NCBI RefSeq assembly: GCF_000719475.1
Contig: NZ_JOGO01000028.1
Location: forward strand, 9,342-73,341
Length of the DNA: 64,000 nt
Reading direction: 5' to 3'
Origin: Streptomyces sp. NRRL F-5630
GTDB taxonomy: Bacteria; Actinomycetota; Actinomycetes; Streptomycetales; Streptomycetaceae
Part shown: piece after piece, positions 17,284 to 25,272 of the stretch
How positions within the stretch are numbered: the first letter of the stretch is position 1
How the letters are laid out: every line of letters begins with the position of its first letter
Notes under the pieces: model-generated
The model's database searches: none
Told to the model about the DNA's origin: nothing
Seen by the model: the letters and a program-made list of their open reading frames with translations, nothing else
Made by a program: the position numbers and the translations under genes

Positions 17284-18396
17284 CTACGGAACCCGCGCCG
17301 TCCACTCCTGCGAGTCGAACTTCGTGCGTGCCAGCTCGCGTGCGCGGGCCATCTCCGCCTCCGTCACGGCGCCCTCCGTGAGCCCGTAACGGCTGCGGAA
17401 GGAGGCGACCATGTTCGCGATGACGCTCTCGCGCGGCAGACCGGTCTGCCGGCGCAGCGGGTCGACGCGCTTCTTGGCGCTCGTCGTGCCCTTGTCGGAG
17501 AGCTTCTCCTTGCCGATCCGGAGGACTTCGGTCATCTTGTCGGCGTCCATGTCGTACGCCATCGTGACGTGGTGCAGCACGGCGGGCATCCCGCCCTGCG
17601 GCGCGGCGACCCGGCGCTGCGCGGCACCGGCGATCTTCCCCGCCTCGGTCGCGATGTCGTTGAGCGGCTGGTACCAGGCCTTGATGCCCATGTCGCCGAG
17701 CGCGGAGAGCACCCAGTCGTCGAGGTAGGCGTAGCTGTCGGCGAAGGAGAGGCCCTCGACGAGCGCGCTCGGCACGGAGAGCGAGTACGTGATGCTGTTG
17801 CCGGCCTCCATGAACATCGCCCCGCCACCGGTCACGCGGCGCACGACGGTCACGCCGTGCCGCGCGGCGCCGTCCGGGTCCACCTCGTTGCGCAGCGACT
17901 GGAAGCTGCCGATCACGACGGCCGGGTCCTGCCACTCCCACACCCGCAGCGTCGGCGGGCGGTTCCCGGCGGCGACCTCCTGCGTGAGGATCTCGTCGAG
18001 CGCGAGGTGCAGGCCGACGGGCTGCGGGCCGACGTGGATGAGCTGCCACTCGTAGTCGGTCCAGTCGGTGGCCCGCGCGAGCGCCCGGCGCACCGCGACC
18101 CCGATGCCCTCGGCGGTCAGCCCGTACATCACCGTGCCCGGCGGCAGCGCGGCCTGCACCCGCGCGGCGAGCCCGGCCCCGTCCGTGCCGGAGGGGGCGC
18201 CTTCGAGCGCGGCGTTGATCGCGTCGATCGCCTCGTCGGGTTCGAGGAAGAAGTCCCCGGCCACCCGCACATCGCGCAGCACCCCGTCCCGCTCGTCGAG
18301 GTCCACCACCACGAGCTTCCCGCCCGGGATCTTGTACTCACCGTGCACGGCCGCCGCCTCCAGTTGTTTCGGGCCCGGGACGGGCACTTCGGTCAT
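17284..18396 (-). CDS. Lipoate--protein ligase family protein
   Basis: A 370-residue two-domain protein. Residues 1-105 resemble the small accessory (LplA C-terminal-like) domain, here placed first; residues about 120-370 are the BPL/LplA catalytic fold with RRVTGGGAMF (lipoyl-AMP/ATP loop) and the Lys in EAGKIAGAAQRR that contacts the carboxylate. It would attach lipoate, or octanoate, to E2 or H proteins. The family usually has His after the GGG loop (GGG-x-V-x-H); here it is GGGAMFME, a divergence that might change the acyl substrate. It converges with the GH65 gene and diverges from the inositol-phosphatase gene. Confidence 0.85.
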   Translation of the reverse strand: MTEVPVPGPKQLEAAAVHGEYKIPGGKLVVVDLDERDGVLRDVRVAGDFFLEPDEAIDAINAALEGAPSGTDGAGLAARVQAALPPGTVMYGLTAEGIGVAVRRALARATDWTDYEWQLIHVGPQPVGLHLALDEILTQEVAAGNRPPTLRVWEWQDPAVVIGSFQSLRNEVDPDGAARHGVTVVRRVTGGGAMFMEAGNSITYSLSVPSALVEGLSFADSYAYLDDWVLSALGDMGIKAWYQPLNDIATEAGKIAGAAQRRVAAPQGGMPAVLHHVTMAYDMDADKMTEVLRIGKEKLSDKGTTSAKKRVDPLRRQTGLPRESVIANMVASFRSRYGLTEGAVTEAEMARARELARTKFDSQEWTARVP

Positions 18397-18635
18397 TTCC
18401 CTGCGGACAGGGCAACGTTAGCGGGGAGTACGGGATTCCCGGGGCGGGGGTGGGGGAGAGGCGGCACGGTACGCGAGGAGGCGGCGCGTCCCCCGGATGC
18501 GGAGGCCGTGCGGGGGGTACGGGGCGGGAAAGGCGCGACCGGCGCCCGCCCCTCGACCCCGTCCGTTCCCCTCCCCGCAAGCCCCCGTTCCCCCTCCCTC
18601 TCCGCGATGTCAGTACCACGTGCTCTCATGAAGCC

Positions 18636-19556
18636 ATGCTCGAAGACCTGCGCGATTCCGCCCCGGCTCACCCCGCCACCAGCGCCTTCGCCGATCCCCC
18701 CGCCGTGGCGGCGCTCGCCTCCGCGCTCGACGCCGACCGCGTCGCGGCCGTCGAGGCGGCCGTGCGCGCCGCCGTGGACCGTGCCGTGCTGCCCCGCTTC
18801 CGCCACCTCGCGGACGGCGAGGTCAGCACGAAGGCCGGGCCCCACGACCTGGTCACCGTCGCCGACCGCGAGGCCGAACAACTCCTCACCGAGAGCCTGC
18901 CCGCCCTCCTCCCCGGCTCCGTCGTCGTCGGCGAGGAGGCCGTCGCCGAGGACCCGCGCCGGTACGAGGCGCTGCGCGAGGCCGCGCCCGTGTGGATCGT
19001 CGACCCCGTCGACGGCACCCGCCAGTTCGTACGCGGCGAGCCGGGCTTCTGCACCCTCGTCGCGCTCGCGGTCGAAGGCGAGGTCGTCGCCTCCTGGACG
19101 TACGCGCCCGTCCTCGGCCTCATGGCCGTGGCGGTACGCGGCAGGGGCGCCCTGCTCAACGGGGAGCCCCTGGCCCGCACCGCCGCCGTGCCGGGCGCGC
19201 CGCTGAGCGTCGCCTGCTCGCACCCCGACTACACGACGGGTCCCCAGCAGGCCCAGCTCCGCCGCCTCGCGGTCCCCGGCCTCGCACCGCGCCCCTGCGG
19301 CTCCGCCGGGCTCGAATACCTCGCGGTCGCGCGCGGTGAGCTGGACGCCACGGCCTTCGGCTGGGAGCTGGCCTGGGACCACGCGGCCGGGCTCCTCCTC
19401 GTCGAGGAGACCGGCGGCGCGCACCTGACGGCCGACGGCGTCCCGTTCCGTGTCACCGGGGGCAACGCGCTGCCCTTCACCACCGCGCGCGACGCGGCGA
19501 CGGCCGAACGGGTCCGCGCGCTGCTCGCCGGGGAGAGGGGCGGCGCCCCGGCGTGA
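18636..19556 (+). CDS. Inositol monophosphatase family phosphatase
   Basis: A 306-residue Mg-dependent sugar phosphatase. Ligands are recognisable in order: Asp in DLVTVADREAE, Glu in VGEEAV, the WIVDPVDGTRQFV loop (D-P-x-D-G-T), and Asp in ELAWDHAAG. Members dephosphorylate inositol-1-phosphate, histidinol phosphate or PAP-like nucleotides; histidinol-phosphatase is a plausible alternative in actinomycetes. The chosen ATG (18636) begins MLEDLRDSAP. The next gene starts about 105 bp later in the same direction and may be co-transcribed. Confidence 0.85.
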   Translation: MLEDLRDSAPAHPATSAFADPPAVAALASALDADRVAAVEAAVRAAVDRAVLPRFRHLADGEVSTKAGPHDLVTVADREAEQLLTESLPALLPGSVVVGEEAVAEDPRRYEALREAAPVWIVDPVDGTRQFVRGEPGFCTLVALAVEGEVVASWTYAPVLGLMAVAVRGRGALLNGEPLARTAAVPGAPLSVACSHPDYTTGPQQAQLRRLAVPGLAPRPCGSAGLEYLAVARGELDATAFGWELAWDHAAGLLLVEETGGAHLTADGVPFRVTGGNALPFTTARDAATAERVRALLAGERGGAPA

Positions 19557-19661
19557 GGGAGGCGCGTGAGGGAGCGTCAAGGGCCGGGAAAGCGGGGCGG
19601 CGGCCGTGCCGGGCGGCATATCCTGGCCGCCGGGCCGTCGGCTGACGTGAGGAGTCCGGAG

Positions 19662-21092
19662 GTGTCGACTTTGCTGGACGCGGTCGTCGTGGGGGCGGGA
19701 CCCAACGGGCTCACCGCCGCCGTCGAACTGGCCCGGCGGGGCCTCTCCGTCGCCGTCTTCGAGGCCGCGTCCGAGGTGGGGGGCGGCGCACGCACGGAAG
19801 AGCTGACCCTCCCCGGCTTCCACCACGACCCCTGCTCCTCCGCGCACCCCCTCGGCATCGCCTCGCCCGCCTTCCGGGCCCTGCCCCTCGCGCGGTACGG
19901 GCTGCGCTGGCTCCACGCCGACCTGCCGATGGCCCATCCGCTGCCGGGCGGCGACGCCGTCGTGCTCGCCCGTTCCGTCGGCGAGACCGCCGCCTCGCTC
20001 GGCGCGCGCGACGCGGGGAGGTACCGGCGCCTGGTCTCCCCGCTCCTTCGGCACTGGGACGCCGTCCTGCGCGACTTCATGGCGCTCCCCTCCACCGCGC
20101 TGCCCCGGGACCCGCTCGCCCTGGCCCGCTTCGGCCTCGCCGGGCTGCCCCCCGCCCACGTCCTCCTCGCCCGCTTCCGCGAGGACCGCGCGCGAGCGAT
20201 GCTCGCCGGGCTCGTCGGTCACGTCATCGCCCCGCTGAGCGGTCCCGCCACCTCCGCCGTGGGGCTCCTCTTCGCGCTCGCCGCGCACGCGCGCGGCTGG
20301 CCCGTCGCCGCGGGCGGCTCCGGCGCGATCACCGGCGCCCTGGCGGCGTACCTCAAGGACCTCGGCGGCACCATCGAGACCGGCTTCGAGGTCCGCCGCC
20401 TCGACGACCTCCCGCCCGCGCGCGCCTACCTCTTCGACACCTCGCCGCACGCCCTCGCCCGCATCGCCGGGCTCGGCGCGCGCGCCTACCCGCACTACCG
20501 CTACGGCGCCTCCGTCTTCAAGCTCGACTACGCGCTCGACGGCCCCGTGCCCTGGAGCTCCGGGGCCGCCCGCCGCGCCGGCACGGTGCAACTCGGCCCC
20601 GGCAGCCGCGACATCTCCCGCTCCCTCGTCGATGTCTCACGGCGCGGCACCCCGCCGGACGACCCCTTCCTCATCACGGTCCAGCCGAGCCTTGCCGATC
20701 CCTCCCGCGCCCCGGAGGGCAAGCACGTCTTCTGGGCGTACGGGCACGTGCCGCACGGCTGGGACGGCGACCTCAGCGACGTCATCGAGCGCAAGATCGA
20801 ACGCTTCGCCCCCGGCTTCCGCGACCTGATCCTCGCCCGTGCCACGGCCGGGCCGCCCCAACTCGCCGCGCGCAACCCCAACTACGTCGGCGGCGACATC
20901 GCCTGCGGCGCCGCGAGCGGCCTCCAGCTCCTCTTCCGCCCCCGCCCCACCCTGCGCCCCTACGCCACCCGCCACCCCGCCGTCTTCCTCTGCTCCTCGG
21001 CGACCCCACCGGGCCCCGGCGTCCACGGGATGAGCGGCCACAACGCGGCACGAGCGGTGTGGCGGGCACTGAGGGCGCGGGACGCGGCATAG
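19662..21092 (+). CDS. FAD-dependent oxidoreductase, phytoene-desaturase-like
   Basis: A 476-residue protein with a classic N-terminal dinucleotide fold: [20 protein letters not shown] (G-x-G-x-x-G) followed by Glu in [16 protein letters not shown] that binds the ribose. The C-terminal [20 protein letters not shown] is the second FAD-contact segment of the amine oxidase/phytoene desaturase group. No carotenoid genes are nearby, so the substrate is unknown. I take the GTG at 19662, which is preceded by GGAG seven bases upstream; the frame is open to 19566 but without family-like sequence. Confidence 0.85.
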   Translation: MSTLLDAVVVGAGPNGLTAAVELARRGLSVAVFEAASEVGGGARTEELTLPGFHHDPCSSAHPLGIASPAFRALPLARYGLRWLHADLPMAHPLPGGDAVVLARSVGETAASLGARDAGRYRRLVSPLLRHWDAVLRDFMALPSTALPRDPLALARFGLAGLPPAHVLLARFREDRARAMLAGLVGHVIAPLSGPATSAVGLLFALAAHARGWPVAAGGSGAITGALAAYLKDLGGTIETGFEVRRLDDLPPARAYLFDTSPHALARIAGLGARAYPHYRYGASVFKLDYALDGPVPWSSGAARRAGTVQLGPGSRDISRSLVDVSRRGTPPDDPFLITVQPSLADPSRAPEGKHVFWAYGHVPHGWDGDLSDVIERKIERFAPGFRDLILARATAGPPQLAARNPNYVGGDIACGAASGLQLLFRPRPTLRPYATRHPAVFLCSSATPPGPGVHGMSGHNAARAVWRALRARDAA

Positions 21093-21341
21093 CACTGGAG
21101 CCCGCGACGGGCGCGCGGCGCCGTTGGGCGAGCCGCAGGGCTCTCGCCGTCCTCTCGGCCGCATGGACGTCGCCCTGCCCGTTCCGCGTCCCCAGCGGGA
21201 ACCGTGCCCGCCGCAAGGCGACCACGGACCGGCGAACCCCCCTGCCCGCACTCCCGGCCCTGGTCGAAGCAGTCGAGCACCAGCGCGGGGACATCCGGGC
21301 CCGTCACGCCACCGGGCGGGAGGCCCCTGCCGGAGCCCCGC

Positions 21342-21384
21342 CCGCCACCCCGGCGGGCGAGAACCTCTCCCGCCGGGGTGGCGG
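21342..21384. terminator. Perfect 16-bp hairpin
   Basis: CCGCCACCCCGGCGGG (21342-21357) and its exact complement (21369-21384) flank an 11-base loop. It is 250 bp beyond the stop of the FAD oxidoreductase, far for a primary terminator, but strong enough to stop transcription from either side of the gene-free region. Confidence 0.6.
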
Positions 21385-21645
21385 CGTCCTCCCGCCTCTG
21401 CGCCGCCGCCACCGGCCGTCGCCGGGCCCCGACGAGGGAAGAGGAACGTGCCTGCCCCGCCCTTGGCCTGCGGGTGCTGGGCTGGTTGCTGCCGATCTTC
21501 CGGGTGTCCGCCGACAGGCTTTGGACGGCCCGGGGCACCCGGCGGTGATTGCGTCGCCGGGCCCGCCGAGGGCCGGCGCCTGACCTGGTCCCGTTCACGG
21601 CGACGGTCGTCGCGCCGGAGCGCGGTCGCCGTCCGTCGCCGTGAT

Positions 21646-21671
21646 CCTCGCTGCCACGGTCGGCAGCGAGG
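21646..21671 (-). terminator. Terminator hairpin after the SDR gene
   Basis: A perfect 10-bp stem (CCTCGCTGCC at 21646-21655 with GGCAGCGAGG at 21662-21671) and a 6-base loop begin 2 bp after the SDR stop on the minus strand. No U-run follows. Confidence 0.65.
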
Positions 21672-21673
21672 CG

Positions 21674-22420
21674 TCAGGACGCTGACATGCCGGCGTCGAT
21701 CTTGTGCTCCGCGCCGGTGATGTAGGAGGACTCGTCAGATGCCAGGAACAGCACCAGCGAGGACACCTCGTCCGCCTCCGCGAGCCGGCCGAGGAAGATC
21801 TGTGCCAGCGCGTCGCCGCCTTCCTCGTCGGTCGCCTCGACCATCATCGGCGTGTTGATGAAGCCGGGGTGCACGGAGTTCACGGGGATGTTGTCGCGCC
21901 CGTACTCCTGGGCGGTCGCCTTCGTCATCCCCCGGGTCGCGAACTTGCTGGCCACGTAGGCGAGGCTCGGGAAACCGTAGTTGGCCCGCAGACCCGCCAG
22001 GGACGAGATGTTCACGATCGAGCCGATGCCCGGGCGCTGCATCGACGGGATGACCGCCTTCATCCCCAGGAACTGGGAGTGCTGGTTGATGGCACAGACT
22101 TTGAGGTAGTCGTCTTCGTCGAGGTCCGCCGTCTTGGCGATCGGCCCCAGGATGCCCGCGTTGTTCACGAGGACGGTGACGTCACCGAACGCCGTCTCGG
22201 TCTCCTCCACGACGCGCCGCCAGTCGTCGGCCTTCGTGACGTCCTGCACCGTGTACCGCGCGTTGTCCCCGAGTTCTTCGGCCAGCTCACGGATGGCGGC
22301 CTCGTTGACGTCGGTGAGAGTGACCTTCGCTCCCTCCTTGACGAAGCGGCGGGCGTGCGAGGCGCCCATTCCTCGGCCCGCTCCGGTGATGATCGCGACC
22401 TTGTTGTCCAGACGAGCCAT
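21674..22420 (-). CDS. Short-chain dehydrogenase/reductase
   Basis: A 248-residue classical SDR. The cofactor loop TGAGRGMGASH and the Asp at the end of the second strand (VTLTDVNE) suggest NAD(H); NNAG, the catalytic Ser in VNISSLAG, and Tyr/Lys in YVASK are present, followed by the VHPGFINTPM loop. It resembles bacterial 3-alpha/20-beta-hydroxysteroid-type dehydrogenases, but the alcohol substrate cannot be read. GAAGGAG precedes the chosen ATG (22420). The promoter region carries a perfect GGGACC-T-GGTCCC operator that matches one in front of the alcohol dehydrogenase gene, so the TetR protein between them should control both. Confidence 0.88.
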   Translation of the reverse strand: MARLDNKVAIITGAGRGMGASHARRFVKEGAKVTLTDVNEAAIRELAEELGDNARYTVQDVTKADDWRRVVEETETAFGDVTVLVNNAGILGPIAKTADLDEDDYLKVCAINQHSQFLGMKAVIPSMQRPGIGSIVNISSLAGLRANYGFPSLAYVASKFATRGMTKATAQEYGRDNIPVNSVHPGFINTPMMVEATDEEGGDALAQIFLGRLAEADEVSSLVLFLASDESSYITGAEHKIDAGMSAS

Positions 22421-22454
22421 GGCAGGGACTCCTTCGTCCTGTGCGGCACCCGAC

Positions 22455-22475
22455 TTTCGGGACCTGGTCCCAAAA
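22455..22475. promoter_or_regulatory. TetR operator upstream of the SDR gene
   Basis: A 21-bp near-palindrome: TTT, C, GGGACC, T, GGTCCC, A, AAA. The 13-bp core (22459-22471) is perfect and the outer TTT/AAA also pair. It lies 35-55 bp upstream of the SDR ATG, over the likely promoter. Its layout and outer bases match the site at 23141-23161. Confidence 0.7.
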
Positions 22476-22498
22476 TACACGCGGGGGCACACGTCGGG

Positions 22499-23119
22499 TC
22501 AGGACAGGTCCCTTCCGTTGAGCAGCGTCTGGAAGGCGTCGGTGACGGGGCGCAGTGCCTCGTCCAGTTCGGCGAAGTCGACCGGCTCGTCCCTGGTGGT
22601 CCAGCGCCTGAGCACCGCGACGTAGGCGGCCTGGACCGCGCCGCCGATGGCGGCCGGGACGGGAGCGCTCGCGTCGAGTCCCGTGCGCTCCGCCACGTAG
22701 CGGCTCACCGTCTCGGCCCAGACGTGCCAGTGCGCGGCGGTCTCCGCGGCGAGCGCGGGGTCCCGGTCCAGCACGCGGAAGCGGTCGAGCCATGATTCCG
22801 GCGCCGCCGCCTGGGACAGGCGTGTCGAGCGGACCACCGCCGCTCGCACGGCCGCCATGACGGGTGCGTCGTCGGCGTCCCGCAGGGCCGACCGCAGCCG
22901 CTCGACGGCGCGGTCGAACTCGCCCCACACGATGCCCGCCTTGGAGCCGAAGTAGCGGAACAGCGTCGAGCGGCCGACACCTCCGGCGGCCATGATGGCC
23001 TGGAGCGTCGTGGCCTCGTAGCCGTCGCGCAGCAACAGCTCGAAGGCGACCTCCTCAAGGGCTTCGCGGGTCGAGGCCGGCGGTCGTCCGCGGCGCGTAC
23101 GGGGGCGGGGGCTTGTCAT
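22499..23119 (-). CDS. TetR-family regulator of the SDR/ADH cassette
   Basis: A 206-residue repressor. Residues 14-60 are the TetR DNA-binding domain (ALEEVAFELLLRDG, then LQAIMAAGGVGRSTLFRYFG as helix-turn-helix, SKAGIVWGEFD as helix 4). The C-terminal ligand domain is helical and Trp-containing; the ligand is unknown. It is encoded between two genes that both carry the same 21-bp operator, one of them in its own divergent promoter region, so it probably represses the SDR, the dehydrogenase and itself until a substrate-like ligand binds. Confidence 0.9.
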   Translation of the reverse strand: MTSPRPRTRRGRPPASTREALEEVAFELLLRDGYEATTLQAIMAAGGVGRSTLFRYFGSKAGIVWGEFDRAVERLRSALRDADDAPVMAAVRAAVVRSTRLSQAAAPESWLDRFRVLDRDPALAAETAAHWHVWAETVSRYVAERTGLDASAPVPAAIGGAVQAAYVAVLRRWTTRDEPVDFAELDEALRPVTDAFQTLLNGRDLS

Positions 23120-23140
23120 CGTCCGAGCCTAGAGGAGTAT

Positions 23141-23161
23141 TTTCGGTACCTGGTATCAATA
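23141..23161. promoter_or_regulatory. TetR operator in the tetR-ADH divergent promoter
   Basis: TTT, C, GGTACC, T, GGTATC, A, ATA: the same spacing and 15 of 21 or more identical bases as the site at 22455-22475. It lies 22 bp before the tetR start and just before the dehydrogenase start, so one bound dimer could block both promoters. Confidence 0.7.
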
Positions 23162-23179
23162 ATGAGTCGGGAGCGAATG

Positions 23180-24118
23180 ATGCGCGCATGGCAGTTCACC
23201 GAAGTCGGGAAACCCCTCACCCTGAGCGAGGTGCCGGCACCGGCACCAGCCGCCGACGAGCTCGTCGTCCACGTCCGCGCCGCCGGACTCTGCCACAGCG
23301 ACGTCGGATTCCTGGACGGCACGCTGACGTCGCTGCTGCCGTTCCGGCCCATCACCCTGGGGCACGAGATCGCGGGCACCGTGTCCGCCGTGGGGCCTGA
23401 GGTGACCGAGTTCTCCGTAGGCCAGAAGGTCGTCGTTCCGGCAGCCATCGAAGGGCCGGGAACTTCGCTGAACGGCGGGTTCGCGGACGAGGTCGTCGTC
23501 CCCGCACGGCTCGTGGTCGCCTTGCCCGACGGCGTGCCGTTCGATCAGGCGGCAGCCGCCACCGACGCGGGGCTGACCTCGTACCACGCGGTCGCCGTGC
23601 AGGGGCGGGTCGCCTCCGGTGACCGCGTCGGCGTCATCGGGCTCGGTGGGCTCGGTTCGCTCGGCGCGCAGACCGCGCGCGCCCTCGGTGCCAGGCTCTT
23701 CGTCGCCGAGAAGAACGAGCGCGTGCACGACTTCGCCCGCTCGCTCGGTGCCGAGAGCGTCGCGAGCGACATCACCGACTTCGCCGGCGAGGGACTCGAC
23801 GTGGTCATCGACTTCGCGGGGTTCGGGACGACCACCGACGGTGCGATCCATTCCGTGCGGCGCGGCGGACGGATCGTCCAGGTGGGCCTCGGTCGCGCGC
23901 GCGGCGAGATCGACCTCCAGGCGCTCACGCTCAACGAGGTGGAGCTGGTCGGCTCGCAGGCCGGGACGAAGGAGGACTGCGTCGCGGTGCTGGATCTCGT
24001 CGCCGAAGGCAGCTTGTCGTCGCGCATCACCGAGATCGGCTTCGAGGAGATCGCTGACGGGATCGGCCGCCTTGAGCGAGGAGAAGTGATCGGACGGCTG
24101 GTCGCCACGTTCGGATAA
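23180..24118 (+). CDS. Zinc-type medium-chain alcohol dehydrogenase
   Basis: A 312-residue NAD(P)-dependent dehydrogenase. Catalytic zinc ligands are in AGLCHSD and LGHEIAG; the cofactor fold has GVIGLGGLGSLGAQ. The four-Cys lobe that binds structural zinc in many relatives is absent: only two Cys are present in the protein. I choose the ATG at 23180 (MRAWQFTEVGKPL), the usual start of this group, with GGGAG six bases upstream; ATGs at 23162 and 23177 are in frame. It is divergent from tetR and shares its operator with the SDR gene, so the two enzymes may act on the same alcohol/ketone pathway. Confidence 0.88.
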   Translation: MRAWQFTEVGKPLTLSEVPAPAPAADELVVHVRAAGLCHSDVGFLDGTLTSLLPFRPITLGHEIAGTVSAVGPEVTEFSVGQKVVVPAAIEGPGTSLNGGFADEVVVPARLVVALPDGVPFDQAAAATDAGLTSYHAVAVQGRVASGDRVGVIGLGGLGSLGAQTARALGARLFVAEKNERVHDFARSLGAESVASDITDFAGEGLDVVIDFAGFGTTTDGAIHSVRRGGRIVQVGLGRARGEIDLQALTLNEVELVGSQAGTKEDCVAVLDLVAEGSLSSRITEIGFEEIADGIGRLERGEVIGRLVATFG

Positions 24119-24120
24119 CG

Positions 24121-24150
24121 GGTCTCGGGCGGGAGGATCACCCCGGGACC
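24121..24150 (+). terminator. Terminator hairpin after the alcohol dehydrogenase
   Basis: GGTCTCGGG (24121-24129) pairs with CCCGGGACC (24142-24150) with one G-U pair, starting 2 bp after the stop. Confidence 0.5.
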
Positions 24151-24289
24151 GTCCGGAAACGGCGGGAGCCTTCGTAGTGGTCGCGTCGGGGCTGCCCCGG
24201 GGGCGCCTTCGTGCCCGGCCGCGCCTTCACGGCCTCCCGGCCCCGTGGCCTCCGCCGCCGGGCCCGGCGACGGCGCCGCGCTCACCGCG

Positions 24290-25189
24290 TCATCCCGCCG
24301 CCTTCCCCAACGCGTCGAGGACCGGCCGGATCAACGGGTGCTCCTCCGCCCCGCACCGCACGGCCGCGAACACCCTGCGGGTCGGGGCCGCGCCGTCCAC
24401 CGGGCGGACGACCGCGCCGTCGAGGTCCATGCCCCGCAGCGCCGAGCGCGGGACGAGCGCGACGCCCGCGCCCGCGGCGGCGAGGGCCACCACCGCGCGG
24501 AAGTCGTCGGAGAGGTGCTCGATGGGTGGCTGGAAGCCCGCGTGCTCGCAGGCGAGGACGACGACGTCGTGGCAGGGGTTCCCCGGGAAGGGCCCGATCC
24601 ACGGGTCGGCGGCGAGGTCCGCGAGCGGGACGTGCTCCTCGGCGGCGAGGGCGTGGCCCGGCGGGAGGACCGCGTCGAAGGGCTCCGCGTAGAGCGGGAC
24701 GCGGGTCAGGCGCGGGTCGTCGGCGCCCGGCGCGCCCCGGTACTCGACGGCCACCGCGACATCCGTGCGGCGGTCGAGGACCATCCGCAGGCTCGCGTCG
24801 CCCTCGGCGTCCCTTACCCGCACCCGTATCCCCGGCGCCGTGCCGGCCAGCACCGCGAGCGCCGGGGCCACGACGAGGTTGATGCCGGTCGCGAAGGACG
24901 TCACCGTGACCGTGCCCGAGGCGCCCGTGCGGTAGGCGGCCAGCTCGGCCTCCGCGCGCTCCAGCTGGGCGAGGACGGTGTGCGTGTGCGCGAGGAGGAT
25001 CTCGCCCGGCGGTGTGAGCCGTACGCCCCGGGCGCCGCGCTCGACGAGCCGGTGCCCGGTCTCCTGCTCCAGGGCGCTGAGCTGCTGCGAGACCGCCGAA
25101 GGGGTCAGGTAGAGCGCGGCGGCCGCCGCGGTCACCGTGCCGTGGTCCGCCACCGCGCGCAGGATGTGCAGCCGCCGTGCCTCGATCAT
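24290..25189 (-). CDS. LysR-family regulator
   Basis: A 299-residue LysR protein starting at ATG 25189 (MIEARRLHILRAVADHG). The winged helix-turn-helix covers residues 1-60 (TVTAAAAALYLTPSAVSQQLSALE); the rest is the periplasmic-binding-like effector domain with ASGTVTVTSFATG at its start. It follows kbl-tdh in the same direction and may regulate threonine catabolism, but a strong terminator hairpin separates it from kbl, so it is probably transcribed from its own promoter in the 25190-25216 region. The effector is unknown. Confidence 0.88.
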   Translation of the reverse strand: MIEARRLHILRAVADHGTVTAAAAALYLTPSAVSQQLSALEQETGHRLVERGARGVRLTPPGEILLAHTHTVLAQLERAEAELAAYRTGASGTVTVTSFATGINLVVAPALAVLAGTAPGIRVRVRDAEGDASLRMVLDRRTDVAVAVEYRGAPGADDPRLTRVPLYAEPFDAVLPPGHALAAEEHVPLADLAADPWIGPFPGNPCHDVVVLACEHAGFQPPIEHLSDDFRAVVALAAAGAGVALVPRSALRGMDLDGAVVRPVDGAAPTRRVFAAVRCGAEEHPLIRPVLDALGKAAG

Positions 25190-25216
25190 GGGAACGATTG
25201 TCGCAAATCGGCGGAA

Positions 25217-25255
25217 CGGGTGGTGCCGGGGCGGTCGAGCCCCGGGCACCACCCG
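25217..25255 (-). terminator. Strong terminator between kbl and lysR
   Basis: GGGTGGTGCC-GGGGC (25218-25232) pairs with GCCCC and GGGCACCACCC (25239-25254), leaving one bulged G and a 6-base loop: about 15 bp of stem 18 bp after the kbl stop. Confidence 0.7.
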
Positions 25256-25272
25256 CTCGGGCGGCTTTGGGC

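Larger units (their letters stand above)
21093..21673. other. Gene-free region left of the SDR-TetR-ADH cassette
   Basis: About 580 bp with no convincing gene on either strand: the open frames are long only because of high GC, lack ribosome binding sites and give Arg/Pro/Gly-rich translations. It contains two strong hairpins (listed separately). It is the left boundary of a cassette that may have been inserted; I see no integrase, transposase or terminal repeats, so a degraded remnant cannot be confirmed. Confidence 0.4.

Noticed and set aside
21059..21583. A possible 174-residue gene after the FAD oxidoreductase
   Set aside because: It overlaps the end of that gene, has no ribosome site, and its translation is Pro/Arg/Ala-rich with no motif.
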